Source: Varroa destructor (taxonomy: Eukaryota > Arthropoda > Arachnida > Mesostigmata > Varroidae). From it: a stretch of DNA of 64,000 nt. The notes under the pieces are model-generated. The model was not told the DNA's origin. It saw nothing but the letters and a program-made list of their open reading frames with translations, and made no database searches. Positions 38,384 to 50,756 of this stretch are shown one piece after another. Made by a program: the position numbers and the translations under genes. Positions within the stretch are counted from its first letter, which is position 1; each line of letters opens with the position of its first letter. The DNA is taken from positions 34,811,472 through 34,875,471 of the forward strand of contig NW_019211455.1 of the NCBI RefSeq assembly GCF_002443255.2. Direction: 5' to 3'.

Positions 38384-39850
38384 ATGGCGATGCTAACGAG
38401 ATTCATAATAGCCGTTCAGAGGTTCTTTGAAGAGGGCAAGAGGAGGGGCAACTCCTACGGAATAACGTTGAAAAAATCACAGCAGAGCAACCTGAAGCTT
38501 GAACAGCAGAATGATATACTTTCGGTACAGATCTGGTACAGCTGGAAAACAAAGAAAAGCGAAGGCAGCTACGGCTGCTCCGTGATGAAAGATTTGTTAA
38601 AACAAACTCTGGAGTAACAGAATAGAGTACACAGGATGTAATATGCAACAGACAAGTTGCGAAAGAATATGTAACGACAATTAGAGCGGCCGAAATCATC
38701 ATTGAAGCCGAAGGCGTGAGTTGGAGTCTTAGACGCTTGTCGGCCTAGTTCGCTTGGCCTCCAAAGAATGATTTAAAATGGTATTTAAACGATCCATCTT
38801 TGGGCGGAAAAATATTTTGGGTTCACGGGAGCGGGTGCAATGATTGTCAGACCTTTGCCATGGTAATGGAAAAGAGTAAAACACTCGTAATCGAAAAATA
38901 CCTGGGACATCACATCTCCAAGAAATAGGACAAATCTTATTGAACGAGCTATCGAGGTGTGCTGCAGAAAAAGCAAGTGCAAAGTGGAGTCGACCGCAAA
39001 GAAGGGTCTGAGGCCTCCTCATGAACCCAGCAGGTCTCACGTAGGAAATAGATTAGAGGATACAAAACTGGTTATTCCTTTATAAGAATTAAAATCTAGG
39101 AGAGTTAGACTTTCGAAGAGATCTTGAGCAATATCAGAGCTCATGTAGAATCGAAAAAAGCAGGAGTAAAATCAGTACAATTAAAAAGACAGAAAAAAGG
39201 TAGTCTTGCCATAAAAGTAGCTGAAACCATGGTGGGTGGATGAAAAACATTTGGCGACACCGCACGGCAAGGGGCAGGTATCATGTCTGACGTGCGGGAG
39301 TCTCAAAAGCTTATGCTACTGTAATATTACAAGGCGTGGGTCCCTTTCTTGTTGCCAGTCGGATTAAAAATAATTAATATATAAACTGACTCTGTCTAAG
39401 GACGTCAGGATTCGCACGGAAAATCCCCGTGGGGTAGAAATACGAAACGGCAAAGCATGGCTACTTTCCTCCGGTTTCTTGCAATTAAGCTACTTTCACA
39501 ATGACACTGGGAGACCGGAGCCTTAAGATCGAGGAGTGGGCTTCGATAACCACATGCTTCAACTAGCAGAAGTAGGGCCGCGTTACCAGATAATGCAAAA
39601 ACGAGGAGATCGTAGAAGGGTGATGTTATAGGTGTGAAGCAATCAAATAAATTTCTAGAATATGTTCAGGACATGCTTTGCACTGTTATGAGTGCAAAAA
39701 GCACGGTCATTTTGCGAATTATGTGACTTACCTTGCATTCAGGAGAACAGTCCTGGAGCGCAAGCAGGCGGTACTGGAGAAAATTGTTCGAGTCAAGACA
39801 CAAGCAGAAAAGAGGAGGAAGCGACTCGCAACAGGAACAGTCGCCGGGCG
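38384..39850 (+). pseudogene. LINE ORF1 (gag-like) remnant
   Basis: The first 78 codons (38384-38617) form a charged, coiled-coil-like segment. Near 39125-39230, RAHVESKKAGVKSVQLKRQ and KGSLAIKVAE match the RNA-binding-like region before the zinc knuckles of R1-type ORF1 proteins. At 39676-39720 the string HCYECKKHGHFANY is a CCHC zinc knuckle whose last Cys is replaced by Val. A preceding degenerate knuckle (RCEAI) lies near 39630. The frame is broken between these parts. ORF1 proteins coat the element RNA and help deliver it to target DNA. Confidence 0.7.
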
Positions 39851-40129
39851 CCAAAGAGATACACAATGAGTACAGAACGGTGGACTGGATTAGGCGTAAA
39901 CTATCCCACAGAAATTCGACCCATCGAAGCAGGAACCAGCGCCAACAATTCCGGTCCAAGTAATGCTGCAATGGCAGTCGCTCTGCTTGTACTATGGTGC
40001 ACGAGATATTAAACAGAAGAACTTTGCTTGCCTTCATAAGCGAAGCGAACCTATCACCTGTAAGTAGCATATCGGATTAGGTTGCGGACCCTCACAGTAG
40101 TGCTTGCATTAAAGTAAACGTCCTCCTTT

Positions 40130-42930
40130 TAGGGCAAGAGGTTCGTGCGGATAGAACTGGAACAGGCGGAAAGGGTGTATTTTTGCTGTATCGCGCAGAA
40201 TTGCACGCTGAAAGGGTACACATTCTACCTCGTTGACCTGGCAGTTTCAGTACGCAAAACGCCGCAGCCAAACAAGGAGACCTTAATGTACTCTCGGAGG
40301 TATGAGAGTCCGTTAGAACAAGCAGTAATACTGGACTGGGTTACTTCGAATAACGTGTACGTAATAAACCGAGGGGGAGAGCCAACGCTCCATTGGACAG
40401 GGCGAGAATCGTACGTAGATCCCATCATCTGCAGCGATGAAATATTACGGATGATTATAAGATGCTAGGTACTAAGCGACAAAGAAAAACTAAATGATCA
40501 CTACTGCATAGGATTTATGATCACTACAGACATACTTCGCTCACTGGCCCCACCCAAAGTCCTATGAAGACTCCGAAGCACAAAAGGGCTGAAAGACGCT
40601 TTAAGCAAACTAATCACACAGAGCGGCATCCGCGAAACCACAGAGGGTCTACAGTAAACTTTAGACAGGGCATGCAAGACAGCAAGGGGGTCAGTCAACT
40701 ACCCCAGACGGGGAAATCAATATCACCCAGCTACTTTTGGAGCCCCCAAATCATAGAAGCGCGCAGGAACTACCAGTAGACCAGGCGAGCATCAAAGAAG
40801 GCGCCTAAAAGCGACACAGAAAAGACAGCAAGTAAATCACCCCAAAGTGACAACGTAGCGAAGCTTACGCTCACCATAAATGTAATGGGAAGATTTATAG
40901 GGAAAACCGTACAAGATAGTCAGGAGAAAATAAGGAAACTCTAGGACTAGCTTTGCCAGAGAGACACAAAATCGCAGATTCGAAGATCAACTGAAGAAAT
41001 TATTTCTACAACATGACGAGTTTCTGTGGATAGCATTCGAGCTCAGTCAAACAGCAGCCGATCCGGAAAACGGGACATTAGTGGGCATGGCGGCCGAAAT
41101 CGTCAGGGTAACAGAGCTGATCAAGCAACAAAAAACGCTAGGGACAGAGAACATCCCTCTTTTAGCGATCAAGGTTCTCTTGAAAAAGTTCCCAGAGGTA
41201 GTGGCAATAACAGCCACAAGGAGTGTATGCGAAAATTCGCTCTTGGAAAGAAACAGAAGTAGTACTCCTTCTAAAGGGAACTGGGGTTTCAGATAGATCT
41301 ACGTGATAAACCCCTAGGCAAAGGCTCCGAAGCAATAATCGAAGAAAAGCTGCGATCTTTCGCTGAGAATCATGGACTGAAGCCCTCTAGATAGTTCAAT
41401 TTGCGCATGAGCTGCCTGGTTTTAGCGGCAATACATAGAGTGATAATCAAGATCGAACTTGTACAGAGCTTGAATCTCGGAAGTGAAAACTAAAACATTA
41501 TTGGACGTCAATAATGTATTCAACAGTCCTACGTGGAAGACTACTTGAAGCGAAAACTTGTAAGCCTGTACTTCCTAAAAGCTTCCAATGACGGCGAAAG
41601 TGCTTCAAGGCTTTATATTAAGCTCAACCCCATGGAATATTGCCAACGATGATGTCCTATGACTATCAGATTTTCAAAACTGAACAGAGCTCCTGGTGTA
41701 TGCGAATATCTTAACCATTAGGGTACAGACAAGGACGGCTGCGGAGATGGACCTTCATGCCGATAAGGCAGTAAGCGTAATCTCGGAATGGATTAAAAGA
41801 AATGCCTCGAAAAGAACTAGGGCATTCTGCTCACAGAAAGGAAAGGTATACAAAAAATCAATCTTTACCTAATGGACAGACAGGCTGAAATGGCACGATA
41901 TGTTAGATATTTGGGCATACACTTGGCCAAGAAACTTAGTGAGTTACTTTATGTTAGGAGGGCTAGCAAGGGCTAATAAAATGACGAACGCTATGGCAAG
42001 GATCTTGCCTAATATATGTGGTCTAAAAGGGGCTGGCAGACGAAAGCTTATACTGTCGGTTGCCGAATCAAGACACCAGTTAATTTTCCAACTTGATTTG
42101 TGCTTCAAAGAAAGTAAAAAGCTCTTTCATAAGACAAAGGATAGCTGAATTGCAAGTTTCTCAAGCATATAAACAATCAATAGGGCAGCGGCTTTTGTCT
42201 CAGCCGAAACATCCCTGCGAAGCTTTAAGGTTTAAGAAAGGAAGCGACAATGGTGTAGCGATCCCAAAACTGAGTTTAAAGGTATCATGGAGGCATGGCA
42301 GGCTGAGTGGGTGGCTATACAGGCCTGAAGTAGCTGGAGCGCTTTGGAAAAGAAGTAGACTTTTACGTAATACATCAATGCAGATTTATGGGGATTTTGT
42401 CCTGACTACACAGAATTCGATAAACGTGTTTACTATTGCCAAAGGTCAGAAAGTGACTCTGGTTACACGTTAGTAACCTGACCCGTTTCCGAATCTACAA
42501 GGAGAAGAGCTAGAAACAAGGTCTCGGCCAAATAAAACGGAGAGGGTACCTGCTTTAAAACAAGATCCTGTCTTGAGCTGTTCAGAGCGGGCCTACCGGA
42601 GCACATACGCTACTACTAAGAGGTGGGCACTCAGACCGACAAGAATGAAAGGACTCATAAAGTAAGAAAAGTGCTTCAAGCGACAGCCAATTAGAAGATC
42701 CTTTTCCGAGGCTACCAACGAATTAGGTGACGCGAGTAGAGTTCCGAGTATATCGGTATTGAGATATAGTGCGTTCGGTGAAACGGAAAACACGTAGGTG
42801 ATCACGGCTAATTGATCCGTATGCATCTACCATTTCTTCTACCAGTCCGTAGTACAACGGGCTATGATTGTCAAAAGTGAGGCTTAAAAGTGAGAGGGGC
42901 TGGTGAGGTATTAACCTCGGCAGAACCAAG
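40130..42930 (+). pseudogene. LINE ORF2 (endonuclease / reverse transcriptase) remnant
   Basis: Endonuclease: 40145-40520 reads EQAVILDWVTSNNVYVINRG, then GEPTLHWTGRESYVD and, after a stop, VLSDKEKLNDHYCIGF, the end of the APE-type domain with the SDH block (here NDH). A linker YFWSPQIIEARRN (about 40735) precedes the reverse transcriptase. AAEIVRVTELIKQQKTLGTE (41086-) is the start of the fingers. The LLPKG block appears as LLKG in another frame near 41265. The YADD active-site stretch near 41600-41680 is not legible. KMTNAMARILPNICGLKGAG (41975-42035) is the thumb. A C-terminal stretch with EAWQAEW and FYVIHQCRFMG follows at 42290-42400. At least five stops or shifts disable it. Confidence 0.85.
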
Positions 42931-43028
42931 TCATATTGTTGAAGTTCAGTTTAACATTACACTGGATGTCAATGTATTCTTCGGCCCAGATGTATGTGCC
43001 AATACATTAATACCGCTTCTTGACGAAG

Positions 43029-43054
43029 AAAAAAAAAATATATATATATATATA
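43029..43054 (+). repeat. A-run plus (TA)n, probable LINE 3' tail
   Basis: Ten A residues are followed by eight TA units directly after the last LINE-like sequence. Tails of this kind form at the 3' ends of non-LTR elements. Confidence 0.6.
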
Positions 43055-43059
43055 AGCTC

Positions 43060-44321
43060 GGAGCACTATATATGAACCTTTTTCGATTCCAAAGAAGTCC
43101 ATATGGAAATGTCCTTAATAACCCAGTCCTTGTGTGTCTTTAATAAACTCAACTATATTAGCTGAAACGTTTTGTTCATTTATATCTCCTCTAAGATTGG
43201 ATATAGTAAGATATCCTTGCGCATTTTTTAAACGCTGCTATATCTAGCCGTTCTTGTGGCACGACATCAATCTATAGCAGCTTCAACCTTCAATACCCCA
43301 TTGTGTAACAGAGCTTTCCCATGACGAAGCACAGAAGACTATTCAAGAGCGTCTTTTAGTTAAACTACTGCTTTTCCTTTAGTGTTAAGTTTTTCTTTTG
43401 CGATCTCTTCATATAACAGCTTTAACGCCGCCGTCTTTTACAGGTACCGTATAATGCTTCTCCTGAGGAAGAACTCTGCACGTCTCTAAAATGGGTGGAC
43501 CTGAACTCAGTAATGGCATAAGGAACTAAACAAGGGCTTATAAGGATATTGGAATTACTCAACGATGAAAGAGCTTATGTGTTTAAACGTGCATGCCTGC
43601 CAGATTACTGGCCGCTGTACAGCTGTTCTATTGGTTCGCAAACATTATGAAAATTTGCAAGTTTTTCCTCATCTCAACAATAATAAATTACTTCATGGGC
43701 TGTGAAACGTGTGGAGGCTGTGCTAACTCGCACTGGTGTCAGCGTTTGATAATTCTTAGGAACAAAGAAACGCTCGGATTTTACTTATACTAGTAATGAA
43801 CTAAAAATCAGTCCAAAATTTTTTTGCACAGCTCCCGATTACCTTTTTTTTATCTGTGTAGCAATTGATACATGTAAAATGATGCCAATCCAGGTCCAGT
43901 AAATTGTGGGAAATGCCTGCTTGAGATATATAATATTAGAAACTAAAGTATATTTAATGTAGTCAAAAATAGTTTAGGGGCAGGAGTTTCATTTTCAAAA
44001 AAATAACGGACAAATTAGGGACCGTCTCAGCCGAGTGGGATAAAAAAAAGACGCATTGGCATTGAATAGTGCTGTGAAAACTCACGCCTTTAAGAGATCT
44101 GGCGTTTCATTACTTGCAAGTTAGCTCGTTAATTATTTGGTACATAAGTTACATAAAAGATTTGGTAATACCATGAACTGTCGTCAGAATACCCAGTCGT
44201 TGGACTGGGACCTTTTTGAACTCTTTAAAGCTAGGCAAAATCGCTAAAAGGCATAATAAAACCATCTGTTTACATAAATTTTTAGACTACCTTTTCCCAA
44301 AAAATATTTCTATTTTTATTA

Positions 44322-44355
<34 letters not shown>

Positions 44356-47190
44356 CTTTAGCAAGCTCAAAACTTATTAACAGGTAGGTTTACTCTGAGA
44401 CTTTGTACAAAATGTACCAACTAAGCCGGAAGAAAACCTCATTCTCTCTTACAATATTAATTTCATTGAAAAATGATAATCGTTTATGTTGTAGGCTCTG
44501 GCAGAGGCAGCGGCATTATCTCTGAACACTCCTTCAAGTTTTTTTCCTAAATCAAGTTCAGATGTATCTAAAATGTTATTTCTATGAAATCGAAAAAAAT
44601 TTATTGACAGTATCCATGATGGAGCAATGTCGATAAATGAAAATGTGGAGCTTCGCTTAAAGACGTTTCAACTGGTTGATTTTTATAACACTGTAATCGA
44701 CTCTCAAACAGTGCACAAGACGCTGGTTCAAATAGTATACAAATTTGAATTGTTGTATGATACGCAACAATCGGCCTTTTCATTTGCACACAGCTTATGC
44801 ATACATACTTCGGATTTATATAAGGTTTGAGTTTGATGCCTTAGCGTTGTGACAGAAGAGCGAGTGCTGTCTCAAAGTCTACCCATTGCACTATGTGAGG
44901 TGATACGGTAATAAGTTACCTGGAGTACTGGCAATCCGTCATGGCACAGTCCGCCTGCATATCGGTCGTAACGTGCTCCAACCGAATTAACACGGCGATT
45001 AGCCTAACAGATATTTAAGGCTCCCAGTATCCTTTTTGTCTTCCAAATGGAAATATTGTCTATCGCTTCTAATGGTCCTGATCACCGTAAGAAATTGCCC
45101 TATCTAGGTGGTCTGTGATATTTTAGCATCATATGTTGTATATACTTCACCCCATTCTATACTGGACACAGTGTATTTGTCTCTCAAGTTTAACATGTCA
45201 TCAAAACTGCGTGGTGTAGCATTCCTGCATTTCTAATGAATTTCGTTGTCACTGCTACACCTTTTCCTGGTCGACGGATCAATATTTTCTACCTTATACT
45301 GGTCAGCAGTCTGTGGTACCTTCGACACGTGCATGACATGGCTATTTAGTACTAATTCAGACATGACTCTTAGTTTATCAACAACTGAGCTCGCGCGTAA
45401 CCTTCCGTTTACATTTTATATAGCCTTTCTAATTCCATCGTTTTCTTATACAACCTCGGTTCATTTTCATGACTGTCAGTATGGCCCGGGGTAGTCAGTA
45501 GGGTAACACTGTGCGTATTCTGCCAAATACGGTCTTTTGTTTCTCGAATGTGCTGCATTGTAACTCATTGTTCAAAAATTCTGACGGCTAGGGTTACTCT
45601 TACGTTCTGTAGATTCAGCTTATGACCCCTCTTCGGTCTCCGGTACGTTTCTGATATTTTGTGATATTGTTGTTACTGAAATTTCGTATAATATATTCGG
45701 TATCCCCAGAAGACTCGAAACATGATTAGTCTGCTACAGTCCGCAGCGATTCGGTATAAAGTTGTCTAAATGCACCAGCCGACTTGTACGTAAGTTTTGT
45801 CCAGCGTGAACTCTAAGTATTTGAATTATTCTTTTTTTTATTGTACTTTTGGAGAACTTAAATGTGAGCTAACGTACGTTGTTGTATTCAATATCAGTTT
45901 GATGTCCTGGTAGATATGTGCGGCTAGATCTTCCGCGAAAAATAACGCTGTTATCCCGAATCTCATTCACTCTGGCATTTTGTATTGAATCGTGGCCTCC
46001 TATTATTTCTTCATGTTCCTATGTGCTTGGACCGCTTGTTTCACCTCTCCGGACTGTTAAAGCGTTGATTCGAGCGCGCTGATATTCATCCTATTATCCA
46101 TAGGCTTATCTCTTTCAAAGTTTGGTAATTTTTCAAATTCACTTGATTTTTCGCTTAACCATTGGTTACTTCGTTTGCCGCCTCCTTAGCGCCCATTGGT
46201 CGTATTCGCGTGTTATTCTTTGGAATTGCGCTTTAATGATCATGACATACAGTAATAGTAATAATGAAAAGTAATATTATAAATCTGATCCTCTACATAG
46301 AATCTTGGTATCTTATTGCTATGCAGTCTGAGACAGAGTTATGTTTCGTATTTCTTCCTTATTGCAATTAATCTCTTTTCAAGAAATGAATGCTTGTTAG
46401 AGCCTTTCCCTGTAATATTTATTTTTAGAGAAGGCAGAGAGGTCCGTTCCGACCTTTGCCTACGTATTCTGCATTATAAAAACCTTCTTGTACTAGTTTC
46501 ACTTTTATATTTTCTAGTATCGGTAAGAATATATAGGTTCATAGACCTATCTCAAAAGTAACAACCGTCCTGTTTTTATCTTCATCATTATATTAACTGA
46601 GTTATTCCATTTTGATCTCAGCTTCTTAGTCTCCGTTAAGTGTATTTCAGTGTTACTAGTGCAATGCGTCCTTCTTATGCTATATCTAATGCTATATTAA
46701 TTTATTTTTATTTATCGTTACTCTTACCATTCGTATTAGTACATTTCAAAGCTTTTTTGCAATGGTTTACCTGTCTCGACGACTCTTGTCAATAGTGTCT
46801 GGCATTCCCTAGATTTATGTGGACCGTACCCACTACCACTGCCACTCGCATAATCAATTATGCCACACACACACACAGGTTCTTAAAGTCTTTTTTAGAT
46901 TTTTACTGCCTAAACATTTCTATGGTTGGCGTTAGGTGGATGTCATAACTATTATTATGAATGTCTATTTTACTCTTCCTGCTGTCCTGACCAGCTGTGC
47001 TTTCGAAGTTTCTACTATTTCCTTAGTAGCTGCCTCTAGATGTTGGTTTTTCTTTTCAAAGTGAACACATGTCGACCGGTTTGCTGCTGTTATGGTGGGG
47101 GTCTCTGCTTTTGGATGGAATAATGGTTTGCAGATTATGCTGCTATCACTTGTGGGAGGAATTCTAAATCCTAGTGTTTCCTCCATTACC
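43060..47190. other. non-coding stretch, T-rich plus strand, part may be gypsy-element remains
   Basis: No plus-strand gene is recognised. On the minus strand, 45500-46960 carries broken frames that could be the 3' end or LTR of the gypsy fragment beginning at 47200, but no family motif was seen. A perfect (TA)15 tract lies at 44325-44354 and a short (CA)n at about 46865-46877. Confidence 0.35.
44325..44354. repeat. (TA)15 microsatellite
   Basis: Thirty bases of perfect TA dinucleotide, the longest TA tract in the window. Confidence 0.95.
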
Positions 47191-47205
47191 TTTATTGTCT
47201 ATTTT

Positions 47206-47990
47206 CTACTTGCTATTTGGTCGCCGATTATAACTTTGTTTATATCTACTGTCATATAGTACATAACATGCATGACTAAATACATCAAAGTTCTTCATAA
47301 CTTTGATTAGGTTAGTTAAGTCTGTTTCGAAATTTTTTTCGTGCATCATTCGTAGATTGTCTCTTCCTTGTTTCTGTAAGACAGTGCCTGGCATGCAGCT
47401 CAATACTAAGTTACCCTATGATATAACCGCATTCGTGACACTAATACTGCTTAGATGTCAATTTCTTATCCTCACATAACTTCTTGGATATGTTCCTTAA
47501 GCGTTTGTAGTGCCTATTTTAAAGATCCATCTGCGATATTGAGATATGTTGCTGACACATTCTGACCATTATTTATGAAATATCTTTTATACAAACTAGT
47601 CACAAGTTGAAATCCATCGTTTCATACTAAAATACATGGAAAGCCAAACCTTCCACATATATCGAAGTCTTTGTGCTCATTGTCACTGGGAACACGTTTC
47701 CTGGTTTAGCTTTTATCCGTTTGGATGTGCTATAATCAATTGGTCGTGTTCATTTAAAGGCCCTGCACAATCCACGTAAAATCTATGTCAATTCTCATTC
47801 ATTTCGCATTAGTATTTAACTTTTGTAGAACTAATAACTTGATTCGTTTTAATTATCCATCGTTCGCTATACATTTTAGCCATCGTTTTCTATCGTAATT
47901 CCCTATGGATTTATGCTCCGTTACCTGACAATATTACTTATCTACAGGGCGAATTCGGACAACATAGTTAATCGTGATAAGCTTAGTCAA
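47206..47990 (-). pseudogene. Ty3/gypsy retrotransposon integrase fragment
   Basis: On the minus strand, 47705-47785 reads RFYVDCAGPLNEHDQLIIAH, the start of a gypsy integrase core with its first catalytic Asp intact. At 47490-47590, FINNGQNVSATYLNIADGSL followed by ALQTLKEHIQEVM matches the block that carries the catalytic Glu (NGxAE..VQTLK in active relatives), here altered to Lys. At 47206-47403, MMHEKNFETDLTNL and KVMKNFDVFSHACYVLYDSR match the region after the core, where RTRLD and a VGxxVYVLYD-type GPY/F approach are usual. The second Asp block is destroyed. Several stops. Reverse transcriptase and LTRs were not found, so this is a truncated relic. Confidence 0.75.
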
Positions 47991-48009
47991 TTCGTCAATA
48001 GAGATCAAT

Positions 48010-48758
48010 CGAAATAAAAATAACAGTTTTATATTGGAATCTGTTTTATTTAAATTATATCAGAGATCGTATGGAATTAATCCTTTGCTCAACTCGAGCT
48101 CCAGCAATACTTTGACGTAATATATAATATGAGTTACTTTATGCAACTAAATGCCGAGTGAAATATACGAGTGAAAAATTAAGCCGTCTATTCATTTAAG
48201 ATATGGTGGGGCTTTTTAAATTGTTTGGAATTAATTACAGGCCTTTGGTGATGTCAGCTAATTTTAGCTAGTTGGTAAGTGGAGTTAAGATAGGGCTAGG
48301 AATTATTTCGGTTTTGTAGCGTCTAAACTTACAGCCAATAGGTGATAATATCTTCAAGCTCATTTTAAGAATAATAATTTTAAGCTCATAACCGTAAACT
48401 TTTCGTCTAGTCATCTGGCCTGCGGCATTATGCTATGTAAAAGTGGAGTTGTTAATGGACTAGTCAATTTATCGACAATCTAACGTAACTACGACGCCAA
48501 CTGGGCTAGGGGAAAAGATTCACAAGATACTTCCCGTAGAAAGCACGCACGGTCTCTAACATGCTTATGAAAGAAGCAGTGTGAATATGCAACCAGTGGT
48601 TGAGCGACTTGATCTGATGCCAGCATTCAGATTTAAAATTGAAGACATTGTTCTAAAAATATATTCGAGCTAACATTTATCGCCAGTCGGCCTTATAATG
48701 GTATGTAGTCTACAATTCGTTTAATATTTCAATTATTATTATAAAGATTAAATTTTTA
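48010..48758. other. AT-rich stretch, no gene recognised
   Basis: This might hold decayed gypsy pol upstream of the integrase on the minus strand, but no motif is legible. Confidence 0.35.
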
Positions 48759-49572
48759 TTGTCATTACTTGCAATGAATGTGGCGATTAGGTGCCGGTAT
48801 GGAGACAGCATCTATCGATTGGCCGTCAGGTGGCCCTTTGTAGCAGCCACGACGGCTGGAGGGCCGCGCGCAACTTACAGAAACAGAAATGAGGCATTCC
48901 ATTCTTCAAGACTTGCTATATCCAACTGTATAAAAGGCTGGACACAGTGTGAACCAGCTACAATATTCTTGCATATCCAATTCATGTGTGAGGCTTGAAT
49001 TGGTATGTGAGGCCCACCGATGGGGCACTAATGCTCTGGAGTCCTTTCGTAGCGATTCAGAGCTTCGTGACAGCTCCTAAAATTCAACTGTTTTCACTCA
49101 TGTTGTTTATCGCGAGCGTGAGACATCGCGGGTCAACTGGGAGACGCGCGTTGCCATCAGTGACGTAAATTGAAGTGATCATAAGGAGAATGTGGAAACT
49201 GAAAGGGCCGCCGTGGCTGTGACCACAACGCATGCGTAAAAGCAAATGTATTCGAATCATTATGCGGCTCCATCGCTGTATCCAACACAAAGACTTGAGG
49301 TGCCACTATAAGCTGAAAACCGACTGGCAAAACTAACTCTTGATCAGTAAGGCTTACGTTGGCATTGTCTGATTGACTTTGCCATGAATCATCATAACTA
49401 CGAACAGCATCGAAACGGCGAAGAGACGATGTGCATCTCGTATCTACGGCTTCCCGTTTCTCATCAGTTTCAAAAGGTTCACGATGGCCTTGGATTTGAT
49501 TGTCGAGCACGTCGAAAGCACTTCAGCCAGCTTCGCACAATTCCTCCATCCCTTCCTGGGCGTCTGAAGTAG
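48759..49572. other. GC-richer island with frames on both strands, unassigned
   Basis: Composition is clearly less AT-rich than both flanks. Frames include minus 49157-49510 (117 codons, ending FQFPHSPYDHFNLRH), plus 48759-48998 and plus 49384-49572. None matches a family I recognise. The minus frame opens with GTG, not ATG, so if real it is an internal exon. Candidates are an exon of an unknown gene or a decayed mobile element. A TATAAAAGG string lies at 48929-48937 on the plus strand. Confidence 0.3.
48929..48937 (+). promoter_or_regulatory. TATA-box-like TATAAAAGG
   Basis: A perfect match to the core TATA consensus in the GC-richer island. No plausible transcript start or downstream gene could be tied to it, so its role is uncertain. 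Confidence 0.15.
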
Positions 49573-50756
49573 CAGTGAGATGACCACGCCCCTGCGTTAA
49601 TGACGGTCAGTGACCATAAGGAAGCTGGACATGATAATAAACATATCGCTTTCCTATTTAGCTAGTGATATTAGCACGCATAACAGTGAACACGCCATGG
49701 TTAGAAAAGTCGTTTTTTTTTCTCAAAGGCGGCACGGATGAAGCAGTTTATTGACGATCTTGCATATCAATGGAATCAACCAGGCGAGGTGACGTGTATT
49801 TCATAGGAACCACGCACGCAGCCTCTGAGATGTCTAGGAGTAAGAAATAAGAAAGTACAATTGATTGTTGAACTGCTTGACCTAACACAAGTTATTCAAT
49901 ATAAAAGTAAAAACATTTTTTAATAATAGATTTGAGGTAACATTTATTACTCTGTGACTGCGTATCCGCGGTATGTCTGTACTTCCGTGATTGATGTTAT
50001 TTTCTCTAGGCATTTCACGATTTCATTTTTAAAATAAGTTCAAAGGAATCGGTCTGCTGTTACAAAATGTAAAATTTTTGTCATTAACTCGAAGATTGTT
50101 ATCGTTAGGGTGTTATAGCATGAGCTTTTCATTGGTAACTACTTACGTTACTACTTAGATCTATGGGTAAAAAGACACTGCTTAGAGGAAAAGATTGGGG
50201 GCAACAATGCTTATCAAAGGATATCTGAGCCCATTGCCTACAACTTAAGAATACGTACAAACCCCTAAAACATAGTGAATACAAGATGTTCTTGTCGCCT
50301 CAAAAAGAATCTATAAAACATTAACTGATTTATTTTTAATTTCTGTCCGTTTTTCATCGCCAGCAGTTAAGGTCTTTCAACGGACATCCGGTACATATCT
50401 TCTTTTGCATAGCAAAATCAAGCCAATGGTCATATCGCGAACCACAAATCAGATCCAACAAAGCGCTAATATGATTAGTGGTATGGTTATGCAATCGGGT
50501 CAACATTCTTCTTTACTACCGAATGCTTCTCAAACTTTTTTAAACTATTTTCCACTACTATTTAAACTATTTTTTTTTAAATAACAAAGATCGAATAAAT
50601 TAGTCAATCGCGTGTTGCAACTGCATTGCTCACTCATTATATAATACAAATATGTTTTTCACAGAAAAAAATAATGTTAACATGTAGTCCTGCAAGCATA
50701 TTTGTCCTATTTGAATTACCGGAGTTCTTAATACACAGAGTTTAGGTCTACTTCTA
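49573..50756. other. non-coding stretch downstream of the sulfotransferase gene
   Basis: This should contain the 3' untranslated region of the minus-strand sulfotransferase gene. Candidate minus-strand polyadenylation signals (TTTATT on the plus strand) occur, for example near 50328, but none is compelling. Confidence 0.35.

Larger units (their letters stand above)
38250..43054 (+). mobile_element. R1-clade non-LTR retrotransposon (LINE), inactive
   Basis: A block of higher GC and A-rich coding-strand composition holds, in order, ORF1-like sequence with zinc-knuckle remnants, an apurinic-type endonuclease, reverse transcriptase and the C-terminal domain. This is the layout of R1/jockey-group LINEs, which copy themselves by nicking target DNA and priming reverse transcription there. 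Stops and frameshifts break both reading frames. The element probably ends in the A9-10 plus (TA)n tail at 43029-43054. The 5' limit is estimated. Target-site duplications were not identified. Details are given under its two broken genes. Confidence 0.85.

Noticed and set aside
39666..40070. Minus-strand 134-codon frame
   Set aside because: It is antisense to the LINE zinc knuckle and linker, and the plus-strand motifs explain this DNA.
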